DNA from: Streptosporangium carneum
GTDB lineage: Bacteria > Actinomycetota > Actinomycetes > Streptosporangiales > Streptosporangiaceae
Reading direction: 5' to 3'
DNA length: 64,000 nucleotides
NCBI RefSeq assembly: GCF_027922005.1
Contig: NZ_BSEV01000039.1
Span: 1-64,000 of the forward strand
The number at the start of each line of letters is the position of its first letter. Positions within the stretch are counted from its first letter, which is position 1. The notes beneath the pieces are model-generated. The model saw only the letters and a program-made list of their open reading frames with translations, searched no databases and was not told the DNA's origin. A program made the position numbers and the translations under genes. Shown here in pieces: positions 30,201 through 39,165 of the stretch.

Positions 30201-30401
30201 CCACAGGTGGTTGTGAAGCAATCGTCGCCCGTTGGCTGGAACGTCCGCTCCCCATAGCGCGGACAGCAGTCGGTCGTGTGAGACCACGCGGTTGGCGTGA
30301 AGGACGAGAACGGCCAGCAGGGTCCGTTGTTTCAGACCCGTCACCACGACAGGACTCTCATCTCGCCATATGTCAACCGGCCCGAGAACGCGAAGCTGCA
30401 T
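27255..30401 (-). CDS. AfsR-like SARP regulator (BTAD, NB-ARC, TPR)
   Basis: 1048 residues, same architecture as AfsR. Winged helix MQLRVLGPVDIWRDESPVVV at residues 1-95, BTAD to about 245, NB-ARC with Walker A GAAGVGKTALV near 310 and LLIVLDNAATPDQVRPLLPG, then a winged-helix linker and at least seven C-terminal TPR units (for example EAYLLETLGHAHRRSGNYRE). Strong GGGGGTAAAT before the ATG. Codon third positions are less GC-biased than in its neighbours, suggesting a different origin. Convergent with the gene at 26491, divergent from the large secreted protein. Confidence 0.93.
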   Translation of the reverse strand: MQLRVLGPVDIWRDESPVVVTGLKQRTLLAVLVLHANRVVSHDRLLSALWGADVPANGRRLLHNHLWSLRRLLDDDAVLAGTATGYSLQIHSDASDLGVFGTETALGRSALSTGDAVQASKRFTGALTLWRGPALGGTHPELQASEGAALEESRVAALISRIEADLALGRHAELVGELRGLVTENPLDETLRGQLMRALHHVGRTAEALEEFRLGRQHFRDEFGLEPGEGLSRLHQAILSGNLESERPEARQTASVSAPRAPERLPSSYVPRQLPADILRFTGRADQLLELDTLLSEEPRGRALVLSAVAGAAGVGKTALVTHWGHRVASRFPDGQLYINLHGYSQGGLTPPSDALHYLLQGLGVANDEIPQDVDQRTALYRSLLADRRLLIVLDNAATPDQVRPLLPGSSPSRVVITSRDSLRGLFVTHDVHGIVLDVLSPAEASALLTSLLGPTRADLEIDSLAELARLCGHLPLALRLAAAQLTGRPALRVGDLVAKLGQENRLNVLDLEEDPHIGVRAAFGLSYRSLPGTTRRLFRLLGTGLGPSVSLHAAAALSGLSLQDTEASLNRLATAHLIQPAEEGRWQMHDLLRVYAAERARSEEPETELDAVQTRLFDWYLHTAGAAADRIDANRIPIDVTAARPHFPGPVLGTLEQALNWLETERPALVAAIHRAAAEKHPTHSWQLACTLWQFFAYRGHTDDWFGTHRHALETARALNDATAEAYLLETLGHAHRRSGNYREAIDHYLAGKALRDRSDDLHGEGRVSNALALTYDLLGEFSVAGRYYERALKLFREVGDQTRETTILSNLGIFHARRCQFDKAMTYWRQALTYFSRMGDPHSEAGIHANISTAGNRLVQPDLVIKHSLSAIDLYRGLSERRGEVLALTNMALALTHSADHEAAARALDQAEEILHDLDNLEARVHTVGTRGAVHLLKGDFEQAVPLLRQALELNRDLSDPHIECETTNRLGRAYSGLGDHRAAITHHLRACAVANRVDDRLEMGHAHRGVADGLEALGDHEDAEKHRGEARAIFTDLGMSPPGSG

Positions 30402-30647
30402 ATTTACCCCCGTAAAGCAGATATGTAACGCTGTGCCGTGCGTCGATCACTCATGTGTGTTTTGTGGAGGACGACTCCTGAGTGCGGCTTACCTTGATAA
30501 ATCATTCTGAAGTAAGGCAAATCACAAGATCAAGACATTGTGGATGACAAGATCAACAGCATCGTCCGTCATCCTTGCGCTGATCATTCCGGCCAGACTC
30601 CCTCTTCCATACCTGGCCGCTCTCCCCCTTTGACGATGGAGGTACCG

Positions 30648-33600
30648 GTGGGGTCTTCCTTACCGAGCCGTCCTTCCACGCCACCGCCACGGCGTGGATC
30701 CCCCCGACGAGTCACGTCGACGATCGTGACCGTCTCGGCGCTGGCCGCGTCGCTCCTGGTGAGCGGTGGAACCTCGCCCGCGCAGGCCGACCCGGAACCG
30801 AGCGCCAAGCCCGCTCCTTCCGGACCGACGCTCACGACCTTTCCTCGCCCGAAGGACCCGGACGCCGCGCTCCGGGCCGGAATCGCGGAGGCGAAGAAGC
30901 AGAACAAGACGATCGAGGTCGCCGAGGCGGGCACCGAGACGGCTCGCACCTGGGCCTTTCCCGACGGCCACCTGACCACGCAGTCCTACGCCGCCCCCAC
31001 CCGGGTCAAGCAGGCCGACGGATCCTGGGCGTGGATCGACACCACCCTGGTCGAGCGGGACGGGGCGCTGCGGCCGAAGGCGGCCAAGGCCGACGTGGAG
31101 TTCTCCGCAGGCGGCGCCGACAGGCCGTTCGCGTCGATGCGACGGGGCGACGGCCAGCGGTTCGCGCTGAGCTGGCCCACCGCGCTGCCCAAACCGACCG
31201 TCACCGGAAACGTCGCCACCTACACCGACGCCGCAGGACCCTCGGCCGACCTGGTGGTCACCGCCCTGCCGACCGGCTTCCGCCACGACGTGGTGCTGCG
31301 CGCCAAGCCGACGGGGCCGGTGGAGTTCCGCATCCCCGTCCAGACCGACGAGCTCACGCTCGCGACCACCAAACAGGACGGTCTGAAGCTCTCCGACGAC
31401 AAGGGCAAGGTGGTCGCCCAGGCCCCGACGCCGGTGATGGCCGACTCGACCACCCCGGCGGCCGACGCCACCGGCAAGGGAACCGCCCGGCCGAAGACCG
31501 GGAAGATCGACACCCGCGTGGCCGTGGAGAACGGCAAGCCGGTGCTGATCCTGAAGCCGGACGCGAAGTTCCTGGCCGACCCCGCCGTCAAGTATCCGGT
31601 GACCGTCGACCCCACGACGACGCTGACCCTGCAGTCGGACGTCTCGGTGCGCTCGCGCTCCCAGTGCAACAGCCTGGGCGGCCCCGGTGCCGACAAACTG
31701 TGGGCCGGCGGCCAGTCCTACACCTGCGCGGGCACCAGCGCCCTGAACTACTACCGGACCTTCCTGAAGTTCGACACCGCGCCGTTGACCGGCAAGGCCG
31801 TCGGCAGCGCACAGCTGGAGCTGTTCGCCCAGACCGGACCCGGCTGCAACTTCAACACCAGCGGGATCAAGGTCTCCAGGGTCACCGCGGCCTGGGACCC
31901 CAACACGATCGACTACCTGGCCTGGTCGAGCCTTCCGGCGGCGGCCGAGAGCGGCTCGCAGGTCCAGCTGTGCCCGGAGTACTCGGCCTATCCGAAGCTG
32001 TTCTCCTGGTCGATCAAGGACATCGCCGCCGCCTGGGCGGCGGGCGCGGCCAACCACGGCCTGCAGCTGCGGGGCGTCAACGAGTCGATGACCTGGGGCC
32101 AGAACGGCTGGGTGGAGTTCCACTCCGCAGAGAGGACCGGCTCCGACGCCCGTCCGCCGAGGCTGACCGTCTCCTACATGCTGCCGCCGGAGATCCCCGT
32201 CGTCCACGCCGAGTCGATCGACTCGACCGTCGGCAACGACGTGATCGCCCGCAGCACCAATGTGAAAGTCGACTTCAAGTCCAGTGTCGCCGAGGGCACC
32301 GCCCTGGACTACACGGTCTCGGTCAACGACTCCACCATGGTCACCCCGCCCGCCCTCCCCACCGGCGAGGTCGCCTACTACAAGCTGGACGAGACCTCCG
32401 GCACCACTGCGGCCGACTCCTCCGGCCACAACGCCACCGCCACCCTGACCGGCCCCGTCACCCACGACACCGGCCAGCTCGGCCAGGCGCTCGTCTTCGC
32501 CAACGACCAGTCCGACAACAACGGCAACGACGCCTACGCCGCGACCGCCGGGCCGCTGCTGCACACCAACGCGAGCTTCTCGGTCAGCGCCTGGGTCAAG
32601 CTGACCGACCCTGTCGGCGAGCAGACCGTCTTCAGCCAGAGCGGCACCGTCCAGCCCGGCTTCGCGCTCGCCTACAACGACTCTCCCGGCAATCCCGACC
32701 TCGACCAGAAGTGGTGGCTGAGCATGCCGGCCACCGACGCCGGTTCCACCAGCTACACCGTGGCCGCTTCTGACAAACCCGCCAAGGTCAACGCCTGGAC
32801 CCACGTGGCCGCCGTCTACGACGCCACCGCGCACAAGCTGCGCCTGTACGTCGACGGCGCCCTGGCCGCGGAGAAGGACCACACCGCTGCCTGGGATGCC
32901 CAGGGGCCGTTCCAGATCGGCCGCGGGAAGATCATCGGAATGCCGGGCTTCCTCAACGGCGCGGTCGACGACCTGCACGTCTACGACCGTGCCCTGACCA
33001 CCACCGACGTCAGGGCGATCCATGGAGCCCCCAGCACGACCAGCTACAACGGCATTCCCTCCGGCCAGGTCATCGACAAGGTCTTCGCCCTGGACAACCC
33101 GGCCAGCTTCAAGTTCGTCGTCAAGGCCTGCCGCACCGGCGTGACCCCGCCCTCCTGCAACGAGAGCCCCGCCTACCGCATCACCTCGGACGCGCCCTTC
33201 CTGCCCACCGACACGCAGACAGGCTTATGGGGGACAGGACTGACCCCGATTCTGTCGGGCATGGTGGCCCGACCATCGGGCGGTCCAGTAACCGCCAAGT
33301 ACTTCCTCTACGACAGCACGGGTGCGCCTGTCGGGTCAGTTCCCCTAGGGGAACACGTTGTCGGCGGTGGCGAGCGGGCCTCTTTCCAGATCCCGGAGAA
33401 CACCCTTCAAGCCGGTCACACCTACAGCTGGCAGATGCAGGCCTGCATCTTGGAAGTCTGCACTCCGAAAACGGCTCCTGTCAGCTTTGACACTGAGGCG
33501 CTCGGGGAGGAGGTGATTGAGGAAGGCGATGACGAACGGCAGGTGACACTGGGGCAGGACAGCTTTGTAATCAAGAACGTGAAGACTGATCCGACAGCAT

Positions 33601-35651
33601 GTGGTGGTGCCCCCTGCTCGGTGACGGACTCCACGGTTTTGCAACTCGGTGGTGTTGGCGTCGAGAAAACTGCCGCAGTCATAGGGATCAAGCTGGACGA
33701 GCTGCCCGATGGGGCAGCCGTAACAAAGGCTGTCCTTAAGCTTGGAACTCCCAGTTGCATTGGAGAAGCCTGTCCCGCTGACACCGTGATCACCGCAGTG
33801 CCTCTCAAAAAAGAGGTGAACGCGGAGACCAAAAGTTCCGACCTGGTGGCCGGCGTCGATCCCGGCGCCACCTATGCCCTGCCGATCACCGCACCTCAAG
33901 CCGATGTCTACGGCAGCGTGTACCAATGGCTGATGCTCACCTCCAATCGGGGAGAAGTAGTTACATTCGGTGCTGCCGGGTCTTCGGAGTCGAGATCGCT
34001 GGGTGTCACCTACCGACTGGCGAGTTCTCCTAGCCCTGTGTTGAACCTTGTGACACAGCCAGGCGACCAGGGCGCCGTCGCGAGTTGGGGGCTTCCAGAG
34101 AGCACCGGCAGCATCGCCCTCCTGGACGGCTACGACGTTGAGGCGGTCGACCAGAGTGGCAGTGTCGCTCGTACCACGTTCACCCCTGACCCGTGGGCGA
34201 CGATCAACGGTTTGGCCAATGGCACGACATACACCATTAGAGTTCGCGCAAAAACCCGCTTTGGTGTGGGCGGCTGGGAGTCGGCTACCGTGACACCCAA
34301 GGCCCCGCCCCCCATTCCGCCTGCAGGTCAGGAATGTCACCCGGGCGAACCAGTGGGGTCCGCACAGGTGCAGGCGGCAAACGATGAAGCCGTGGAGTAC
34401 GCCGACGCGATCAAGAGCTACTTTGAGGCGCAAGACGCCGTTCTGGAGGGGCGGGCGGCTAACGTCTGGCAAGCTCCGGGCATCACCTCGACCAGTGCTG
34501 TCGCCGCCGAGCTTTCCCTTGCTAATGCTCCGTTGGTGGCTGAGAAGCAGGCAATGGATCAGGAGAGTGCGCAGCGAACAAACTCCACAGTGGCTTTGAG
34601 CGATGTCGTCGCCTACAAAGCACCCGATGGAAACAGGTATGTCCGGGCAACGGTGAAGCGCACGTGGAACGTTGTCCATCCTGATCCTGAGGCACAGTCT
34701 CGGCCAGGTCGGAATGAAATCGTCGCTGGCCAGGTAGAACCTCATCAGAGTGAAACCAGTAGAGTGCACGCGTTCAACGACTGTGGTGAGCTCATCACCT
34801 TCCTGGAGCCCGACGGCGTCTACGAAGATGAGAGCGACGCCAGTGGCGTCTCCGATGAAGTCGACTTGCTCAAGCAGGAGATCAGGTGGTCGAATTTCGC
34901 CGTCCCCGGCACGCCGGGCGGCAGCTTCTCTGCGGGGCCTAATAATAGCTGCACCCCCTGGCTGCCCGGTGACGCGAGAAGTCAGGAGAAGAGGTCTATC
35001 GCAAAGGGAATGGTATTCGAGGTGACGGGGCTGGCTCAATGGCAAAGATGTAATCCTCGTCACGACTCCACAGAATGGACAGTCGACAAGGTGGCGGTGT
35101 CGGCCGTTATCTGGACCTCGCGCTGGTTCAGGAAGCCCACCAAGAAAGTCGGCAACAAGTACGTGGTCACCAAGAAGGACAAGGACAGGCACAACGCCAT
35201 CGTCGCCAATTCGTCGCTCGATGCAGTCGCGTCTCCTTGCTATGTTCAGACAGTTACTCCGTGGCAAATCACTGGCCAGGTTCAAGTTGAGTTCAGTACC
35301 GGCTTCCCTATTAACTGGGCAGAACTTTCCGCGGGAGGCAGCCTGGGAGCCGTCTACTCACAGTCTAAGAACAAAGACTGTCCGTCGCCTGCTTCTGAAA
35401 TCGGCAAGGAGGGCGGTGACAATGCGGAGATGCCCAGCAGTTATCTGAAGGGCGCCTTTAAGCGCGCCTTCCGGACGAGGATGCTGGTTGATCCAAACGC
35501 GGTGCTCGGTACGTGCTGGCAAGGCGCCACAACTGCCTGCTCCATCAACAAGTTCCAGCTGGTCACCAGTGGCATCTTCCATCAGCGGCAGAGCAAGGGA
35601 GACACGTTCAACAGGACCATGATCACAAAGTCTCCGTGGGAGGACTGGTGA
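30648..35651 (+). CDS. Large secreted multidomain protein (DNRLRE, LamG, fibronectin III) with foreign C-terminal half
   Basis: 1667 residues. Signal peptide with TIVTVSALAASLLVSGGTSP and cleavage after AQA. Residues about 320-515 resemble a DNRLRE domain (YYRTFLKFDTAPLTGKAVGS, SWSIKDIAAAWAAG). Residues about 573-797 are a LamG/concanavalin-like domain (VAYYKLDETSGTTAADSSGH, NAWTHVAAVYDA, LRLYVDGALAA). Residues about 1126-1222 are a fibronectin III domain. The last about 440 residues are unrecognised and Cys-containing. In related actinobacterial proteins RHS repeats often follow DNRLRE-LamG; none are here. GC at third positions drops abruptly at about 33215 (residue 856). GTG 30648 has GGAGG upstream. 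Confidence 0.85.
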   Translation: MGSSLPSRPSTPPPRRGSPRRVTSTIVTVSALAASLLVSGGTSPAQADPEPSAKPAPSGPTLTTFPRPKDPDAALRAGIAEAKKQNKTIEVAEAGTETARTWAFPDGHLTTQSYAAPTRVKQADGSWAWIDTTLVERDGALRPKAAKADVEFSAGGADRPFASMRRGDGQRFALSWPTALPKPTVTGNVATYTDAAGPSADLVVTALPTGFRHDVVLRAKPTGPVEFRIPVQTDELTLATTKQDGLKLSDDKGKVVAQAPTPVMADSTTPAADATGKGTARPKTGKIDTRVAVENGKPVLILKPDAKFLADPAVKYPVTVDPTTTLTLQSDVSVRSRSQCNSLGGPGADKLWAGGQSYTCAGTSALNYYRTFLKFDTAPLTGKAVGSAQLELFAQTGPGCNFNTSGIKVSRVTAAWDPNTIDYLAWSSLPAAAESGSQVQLCPEYSAYPKLFSWSIKDIAAAWAAGAANHGLQLRGVNESMTWGQNGWVEFHSAERTGSDARPPRLTVSYMLPPEIPVVHAESIDSTVGNDVIARSTNVKVDFKSSVAEGTALDYTVSVNDSTMVTPPALPTGEVAYYKLDETSGTTAADSSGHNATATLTGPVTHDTGQLGQALVFANDQSDNNGNDAYAATAGPLLHTNASFSVSAWVKLTDPVGEQTVFSQSGTVQPGFALAYNDSPGNPDLDQKWWLSMPATDAGSTSYTVAASDKPAKVNAWTHVAAVYDATAHKLRLYVDGALAAEKDHTAAWDAQGPFQIGRGKIIGMPGFLNGAVDDLHVYDRALTTTDVRAIHGAPSTTSYNGIPSGQVIDKVFALDNPASFKFVVKACRTGVTPPSCNESPAYRITSDAPFLPTDTQTGLWGTGLTPILSGMVARPSGGPVTAKYFLYDSTGAPVGSVPLGEHVVGGGERASFQIPENTLQAGHTYSWQMQACILEVCTPKTAPVSFDTEALGEEVIEEGDDERQVTLGQDSFVIKNVKTDPTACGGAPCSVTDSTVLQLGGVGVEKTAAVIGIKLDELPDGAAVTKAVLKLGTPSCIGEACPADTVITAVPLKKEVNAETKSSDLVAGVDPGATYALPITAPQADVYGSVYQWLMLTSNRGEVVTFGAAGSSESRSLGVTYRLASSPSPVLNLVTQPGDQGAVASWGLPESTGSIALLDGYDVEAVDQSGSVARTTFTPDPWATINGLANGTTYTIRVRAKTRFGVGGWESATVTPKAPPPIPPAGQECHPGEPVGSAQVQAANDEAVEYADAIKSYFEAQDAVLEGRAANVWQAPGITSTSAVAAELSLANAPLVAEKQAMDQESAQRTNSTVALSDVVAYKAPDGNRYVRATVKRTWNVVHPDPEAQSRPGRNEIVAGQVEPHQSETSRVHAFNDCGELITFLEPDGVYEDESDASGVSDEVDLLKQEIRWSNFAVPGTPGGSFSAGPNNSCTPWLPGDARSQEKRSIAKGMVFEVTGLAQWQRCNPRHDSTEWTVDKVAVSAVIWTSRWFRKPTKKVGNKYVVTKKDKDRHNAIVANSSLDAVASPCYVQTVTPWQITGQVQVEFSTGFPINWAELSAGGSLGAVYSQSKNKDCPSPASEIGKEGGDNAEMPSSYLKGAFKRAFRTRMLVDPNAVLGTCWQGATTACSINKFQLVTSGIFHQRQSKGDTFNRTMITKSPWEDW

Positions 35652-36035
35652 TCATCCGCGCGCAGGTCACTGCGGTGAGCTGTGGATAGTTGAGGAGGTC
35701 ATTCTCCTCGCGCCGATGGTCCGGCCGAATGCTGATTCGGCCGGACCGTCGGTCAACCTGGCCTGCTTCATCCGTGCACCTCATCAGGTTCTCTTCGACG
35801 GCTCGCCGCGATGTCGCCTATCGGATAGAAAAAGAGAAGATTTTTGGGGCCGGTTCTCCGCTGCCGGTCCGCACTGGTTCACCTCGCACAAGCTTTGGTC
35901 GGTCTTCGTTGGGTCCGTCTGTCCACACAAGGCGTCGGAGGGACGATCTCATCCGGAACCGCCGCGTCAGGAGTCTGCGATCTGCCTCACACAGGCTTGA
36001 ATCTCACATGGATGTGAGCTTCTGGCGTCGCCGTC
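35652..36035. other. 384-bp gap of lower-GC DNA
   Basis: Holds the terminator at 35718-35747 and then about 290 bp with atypical composition, including TCGGATAGAAAAAGAGAAGA near 35820. No gene is supported. The composition continues that of the C-terminal half of the preceding gene, so it may belong to the same acquired segment. Confidence 0.5.
35718..35747 (+). terminator. Terminator after the large secreted protein
   Basis: Perfect 13-bp stem GGTCCGGCCGAAT / ATTCGGCCGGACC with a GCTG loop, 66 bases past the stop. No U tract. Confidence 0.8.
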
Positions 36036-37036
36036 ATGACGAACAAGACGAACGACACGACGGCGACGACGACCTTCGACCTGGGCGGCGACCCGCTCTT
36101 GCCGACCGTGATGGCGCGCTGGCCGTACTGCGGCGGGCGGTGGAGTTGGGGGTCAGGCTGATCGACACCGCCGACGCCTACGCTCTGGGCGCGAACGAGG
36201 AACTCGTGGCCGACGCCCTGCACCCGTACGCGGAGGGGGTGGCGGTCGCCACCAAGATCGGTGTCGTACGGCCGAGCCCCACTGAGCGGATCCCCCTCGG
36301 CAACCCCGCCTACCTGCGGCAGCAGGCCGAACTGAGCCTGCGGCGGCTCAGGGTCGAGCGACTCGACCTGCTCCAACTGCACCGGATCGACCCGAACGTG
36401 CCGTTGGCCGACCAGATCGGCGCGCTCAGGCAGCTGCGGGACGAGGGCAAAGTCCGTCACATCGGCTTGTCGGAGGTGACCGTCGCGCAGCTCAGGGAGG
36501 CCTCGGAGATCACGCCGATCGCCGCCGTGCAGAACATGTACAACCTTCTCATCCGGCAGCTCGACGACGTGGTCGACTACGCCGCCGAGCACGGCATCGC
36601 CTTCCTGCCCTTCTTCCCGATCGCGATGGGCGGGCACGCCGGTCCTGACAGCCCGGTCGCGACCGTGGCGCGGGAGGTGGGCGTGACCCCGTCCCAGGCC
36701 GCGCTCGCCTGGCTGTTGCGCCGCTCGCCCAATATCATCCCGATCCCCGGAACCTCCTCGGTCGGGCATCTGGAGGAGAACGTCACCGCGCTGGAGGTCT
36801 CCCTGTCCGACGAGCAGTTCGACCGGCTGTCCGTCCTGGGCGGTCGGGCGGAGGCCGGCGGCGGTCAGGGGAAGTGCCACCGCGACGCGCCGTTCAGCGG
36901 TGCCGGTCCGCTTCGCACTGCGGCTCGCCGTACCGGCGCGGTGAGTGTGAGCCGGGGGGATGGGGGAGAGGCGCCGGTCCGTTCGGGGCGTCGTATCAGC
37001 GCCTCGGACGGTGAAGCCGTGAAGGCAGGAGGATGA
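36036..37036 (+). pseudogene. Aldo/keto reductase, disrupted
   Basis: The N-terminal reading frame from ATG 36036 gives MTNKTNDTTATTTFDLGGDP, typical of AKR starts, but ends at a stop near 36161. The second frame resumes at PALADRDGALAVLRR and carries the catalytic tetrad: Asp and Tyr in LIDTADAYAL, Lys in ATKIGV, His in LLQLHRID. The first beta strand (normally ...RLGFGAMRLTG...) is missing between them, so a non-triplet deletion of roughly 60-70 bases is likely. After LSDEQFDRL the frame runs on about 65 residues of non-family sequence, so the normal stop also seems lost. An ATG at 36008 in the second frame could give a truncated protein. Confidence 0.7.
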
Positions 37037-37046
37037 GCCGCGTCGC

Positions 37047-37592
37047 TCAGGTCCGTTCTCCGGTGACCGCGGCCGACAGGGTTTCGAGGGCTCCGATGAT
37101 GCCTGCCGTGACGCGGTCATCGGGGATCAGGCCGGTGGGGGTCACGAGGGCGCGGTCGATCGGGAGGCGCACGCAGGCGTCGGGGATGACCAGGGCTCCG
37201 GTGTAGTTCAGGACCGTGTGGAGTGACTCGTGGGCGCGGGCCGCTGCGGAGGGGGCGGTCGAGGTGTTGATCCAGCCTGCCGGCTTCCGGTACATCCAGC
37301 CTCCTATCGCCCACTCCAGGAGGTTCTTCAGGGCTCCGGGGAGGGCCCCGGCGTACTCGGGCGTGCAGAACATGAACGCGTCCGCCGTGGCGAGCGCCGA
37401 ACGCAGCCGGGTGACGACCTCGGGCAGGCCGTCGCCCTCGAGGTCGGGGTTGAAGTGCGGCAGCAGGCTCGTCTCGCCGTAGGCCCTGACCACGTGGCTC
37501 TCCGAGGTGAGGGCGGCGGCGGTCCTGGCCACGGCGTCGCTCACCGAGCCGCGCCGGACGCTTCCGGCGATCACCAGCAGCGTGGGCCTCAT
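37047..37592 (-). CDS. NAD(P)H-dependent FMN reductase family protein
   Basis: 181-residue flavodoxin-like enzyme. The FMN phosphate loop is GSVRRGSVSDA and the isoalloxazine-contact motif is TPEYAGALPGALKNLLEW; both are canonical for the family. ATG with AAGGGCGAG upstream. Last of seven minus-strand genes that appear to form a RiPP operon, 69 bp after the MFS gene. It may supply reduced flavin to a tailoring step or be an independent stress enzyme; membership in the cluster rests on strand and spacing only. Confidence 0.88.
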   Translation of the reverse strand: MRPTLLVIAGSVRRGSVSDAVARTAAALTSESHVVRAYGETSLLPHFNPDLEGDGLPEVVTRLRSALATADAFMFCTPEYAGALPGALKNLLEWAIGGWMYRKPAGWINTSTAPSAAARAHESLHTVLNYTGALVIPDACVRLPIDRALVTPTGLIPDDRVTAGIIGALETLSAAVTGERT

Positions 37593-37661
37593 CGCTCGCC
37601 CTTGAGGACGCTCACGGAGGTGGTGGGGGGAAGGGGCCGTACGGGGAGCGGTGGGTGGGCA

Positions 37662-39125
37662 TCAGGGCTTCGCCTCCCATTTCTCGGGGAGTTCCCGCAC
37701 CGTCAGCAGCGGGGAGAAGACGAAGGGGACGATCGTGAGGGCGGCGAGGGAGGCGGCCAGCCAGAGTGTGGCCGTGTTGCCGGCCAGGGAGGCCACCAGG
37801 CCGCCGAGCATCGCGCCGACGGGGATCGCGCCCATGGTGACGAACCGTCTGGCCGAGGTGACCCGTCCCATCAGCGCGTAGGGCGTCACGCGGGCGTTGA
37901 TCCCGGTCGAGCTGATGCTGGCCATGACCAGCAAAGCGCTGAAGAGCAGGCTGCTCGCGGTGATCGGCACGACATGGGGGACGGGCAGCACAGCGGCCAG
38001 CGGCACCATGGCGAAGGCCGCGGAGAGCGAGCAGTAACAGGTGATGACGGCCCGGATGGACCCCAGCGCCTTCTTCACCCGCAGCCCCGCGAGTGAGCCG
38101 ACGATCCCTCCCAGCGCGCCGACGGAGGTGGCCATGCCGAGCGTCGCCGGGCTCAGCCCCAGGTCGCGCAGGACGAACAGGGCCAGAACCGCGCCGTAGG
38201 CGCCCGCCCCCATGTTGATCAGTGCGCCGGACATCAGGAAGGTGCGCAGGACGGGGTGCCCGGCCACGAAGCCGAGTCCTGTCCTGAGCGAACTCCAGAA
38301 GGGGGCGTGTTCCTTGGCGCGCGCACCGGACCCGTCGGTCCCGCCGGACGCGGTGGACGCGGCGGACCCGCCGCCGGATCCGCCGGACCTGCCAGACATG
38401 GTCGAGGCGGTGGACGTGGTGGACGCGGCGGGCTCGTTCACGTTCCGCGCGGTGTGTTCGTCGCCGTTCCGTGCCGCGCGTTCGCCGCTGTTCCGCGTGG
38501 CGGGCTCGTCGAGGTCGATGCCCGAGATGAACAGCCACGACAGGACGTGCGTGACCGCGGTCACGCCGTAGACCAGCGGGCCGCCGGCGAACCGCAGGAC
38601 CTGTCCGGCCAGCCCCGGCCCCACGACCCGCACGGTGGTGTCGCTGGTCTGGAGCCTGGCCGACGCCTCCGACACCCTCTCCCTGCTCACGATGGCGGGC
38701 AGGACGCTGGTGTGGGCCACGCTGAAGAACAGGTCGGCCACCCCGGTCACGGCGGCGACCGCCATCAGCTGCGGCACGGACAGGACGCCGAGCACGAAGG
38801 CGAGGGGAACACTGGCCACGGCGACGGCGCGGACGGCCTCGGCGGTCAGGAGAACCCTCTTCTTCGACCATCTGTCGACCCAGACGCCGGAGGGGATGCC
38901 GAGGACCAGGTACGCCATGGACCCGAGGGCGGTGATGACGCTCATCTCGAACGTCGAGGCGTGCAGGGCGGTGACCGCGGTGACGCTGAGGGCCAGCGTT
39001 CCGAACTGCTGGCCGACGCTTCCCGCGAGGTTGGCCAGCCAGAGCCTTCTGAACGAGGCGACGCGGAGGACTCCGGCCTCGCGCACCGGGGTGAGGACGG
39101 CGGTCCTGTCGTTGTCTGAAGTCAT
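37662..39125 (-). CDS. MFS transporter (probable peptide or drug exporter)
   Basis: 487-residue major facilitator protein with twelve helices. N-terminal FRRLWLANLAGSVGQQFGTL and the cytoplasmic loop GVWVDRWSKKRVLL are typical of the antibiotic-exporter (MFS_3) group. The central loop (residues about 205-275) is expanded and repetitive: TRNSGERAARNGDEHTARN, then a Ser/Thr/Gly stretch. ATG 39125 is preceded by GGGAAAG; a GTG at 39161 is possible. Probable exporter of the RiPP or self-resistance factor, given its position in the cluster. Confidence 0.87.
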   Translation of the reverse strand: MTSDNDRTAVLTPVREAGVLRVASFRRLWLANLAGSVGQQFGTLALSVTAVTALHASTFEMSVITALGSMAYLVLGIPSGVWVDRWSKKRVLLTAEAVRAVAVASVPLAFVLGVLSVPQLMAVAAVTGVADLFFSVAHTSVLPAIVSRERVSEASARLQTSDTTVRVVGPGLAGQVLRFAGGPLVYGVTAVTHVLSWLFISGIDLDEPATRNSGERAARNGDEHTARNVNEPAASTTSTASTMSGRSGGSGGGSAASTASGGTDGSGARAKEHAPFWSSLRTGLGFVAGHPVLRTFLMSGALINMGAGAYGAVLALFVLRDLGLSPATLGMATSVGALGGIVGSLAGLRVKKALGSIRAVITCYCSLSAAFAMVPLAAVLPVPHVVPITASSLLFSALLVMASISSTGINARVTPYALMGRVTSARRFVTMGAIPVGAMLGGLVASLAGNTATLWLAASLAALTIVPFVFSPLLTVRELPEKWEAKP

Positions 39126-39165
39126 GGTCGCTTTCCGGGAGGAGGATTCCGATGCCGTCACGGGG

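Noticed and set aside
33345-35285. 646-codon minus-strand open frame opposite the secreted protein
   Set aside because: Antisense to a frame with recognisable domains, no family match and no ribosome site.
36008-36035. ATG at 36008 as start of an intact aldo/keto reductase
   Set aside because: It gives a basic, unrelated N-terminus (FWRRRHDEQDERHDGDDD) and still lacks the first beta strand; the true AKR start is in the other frame.
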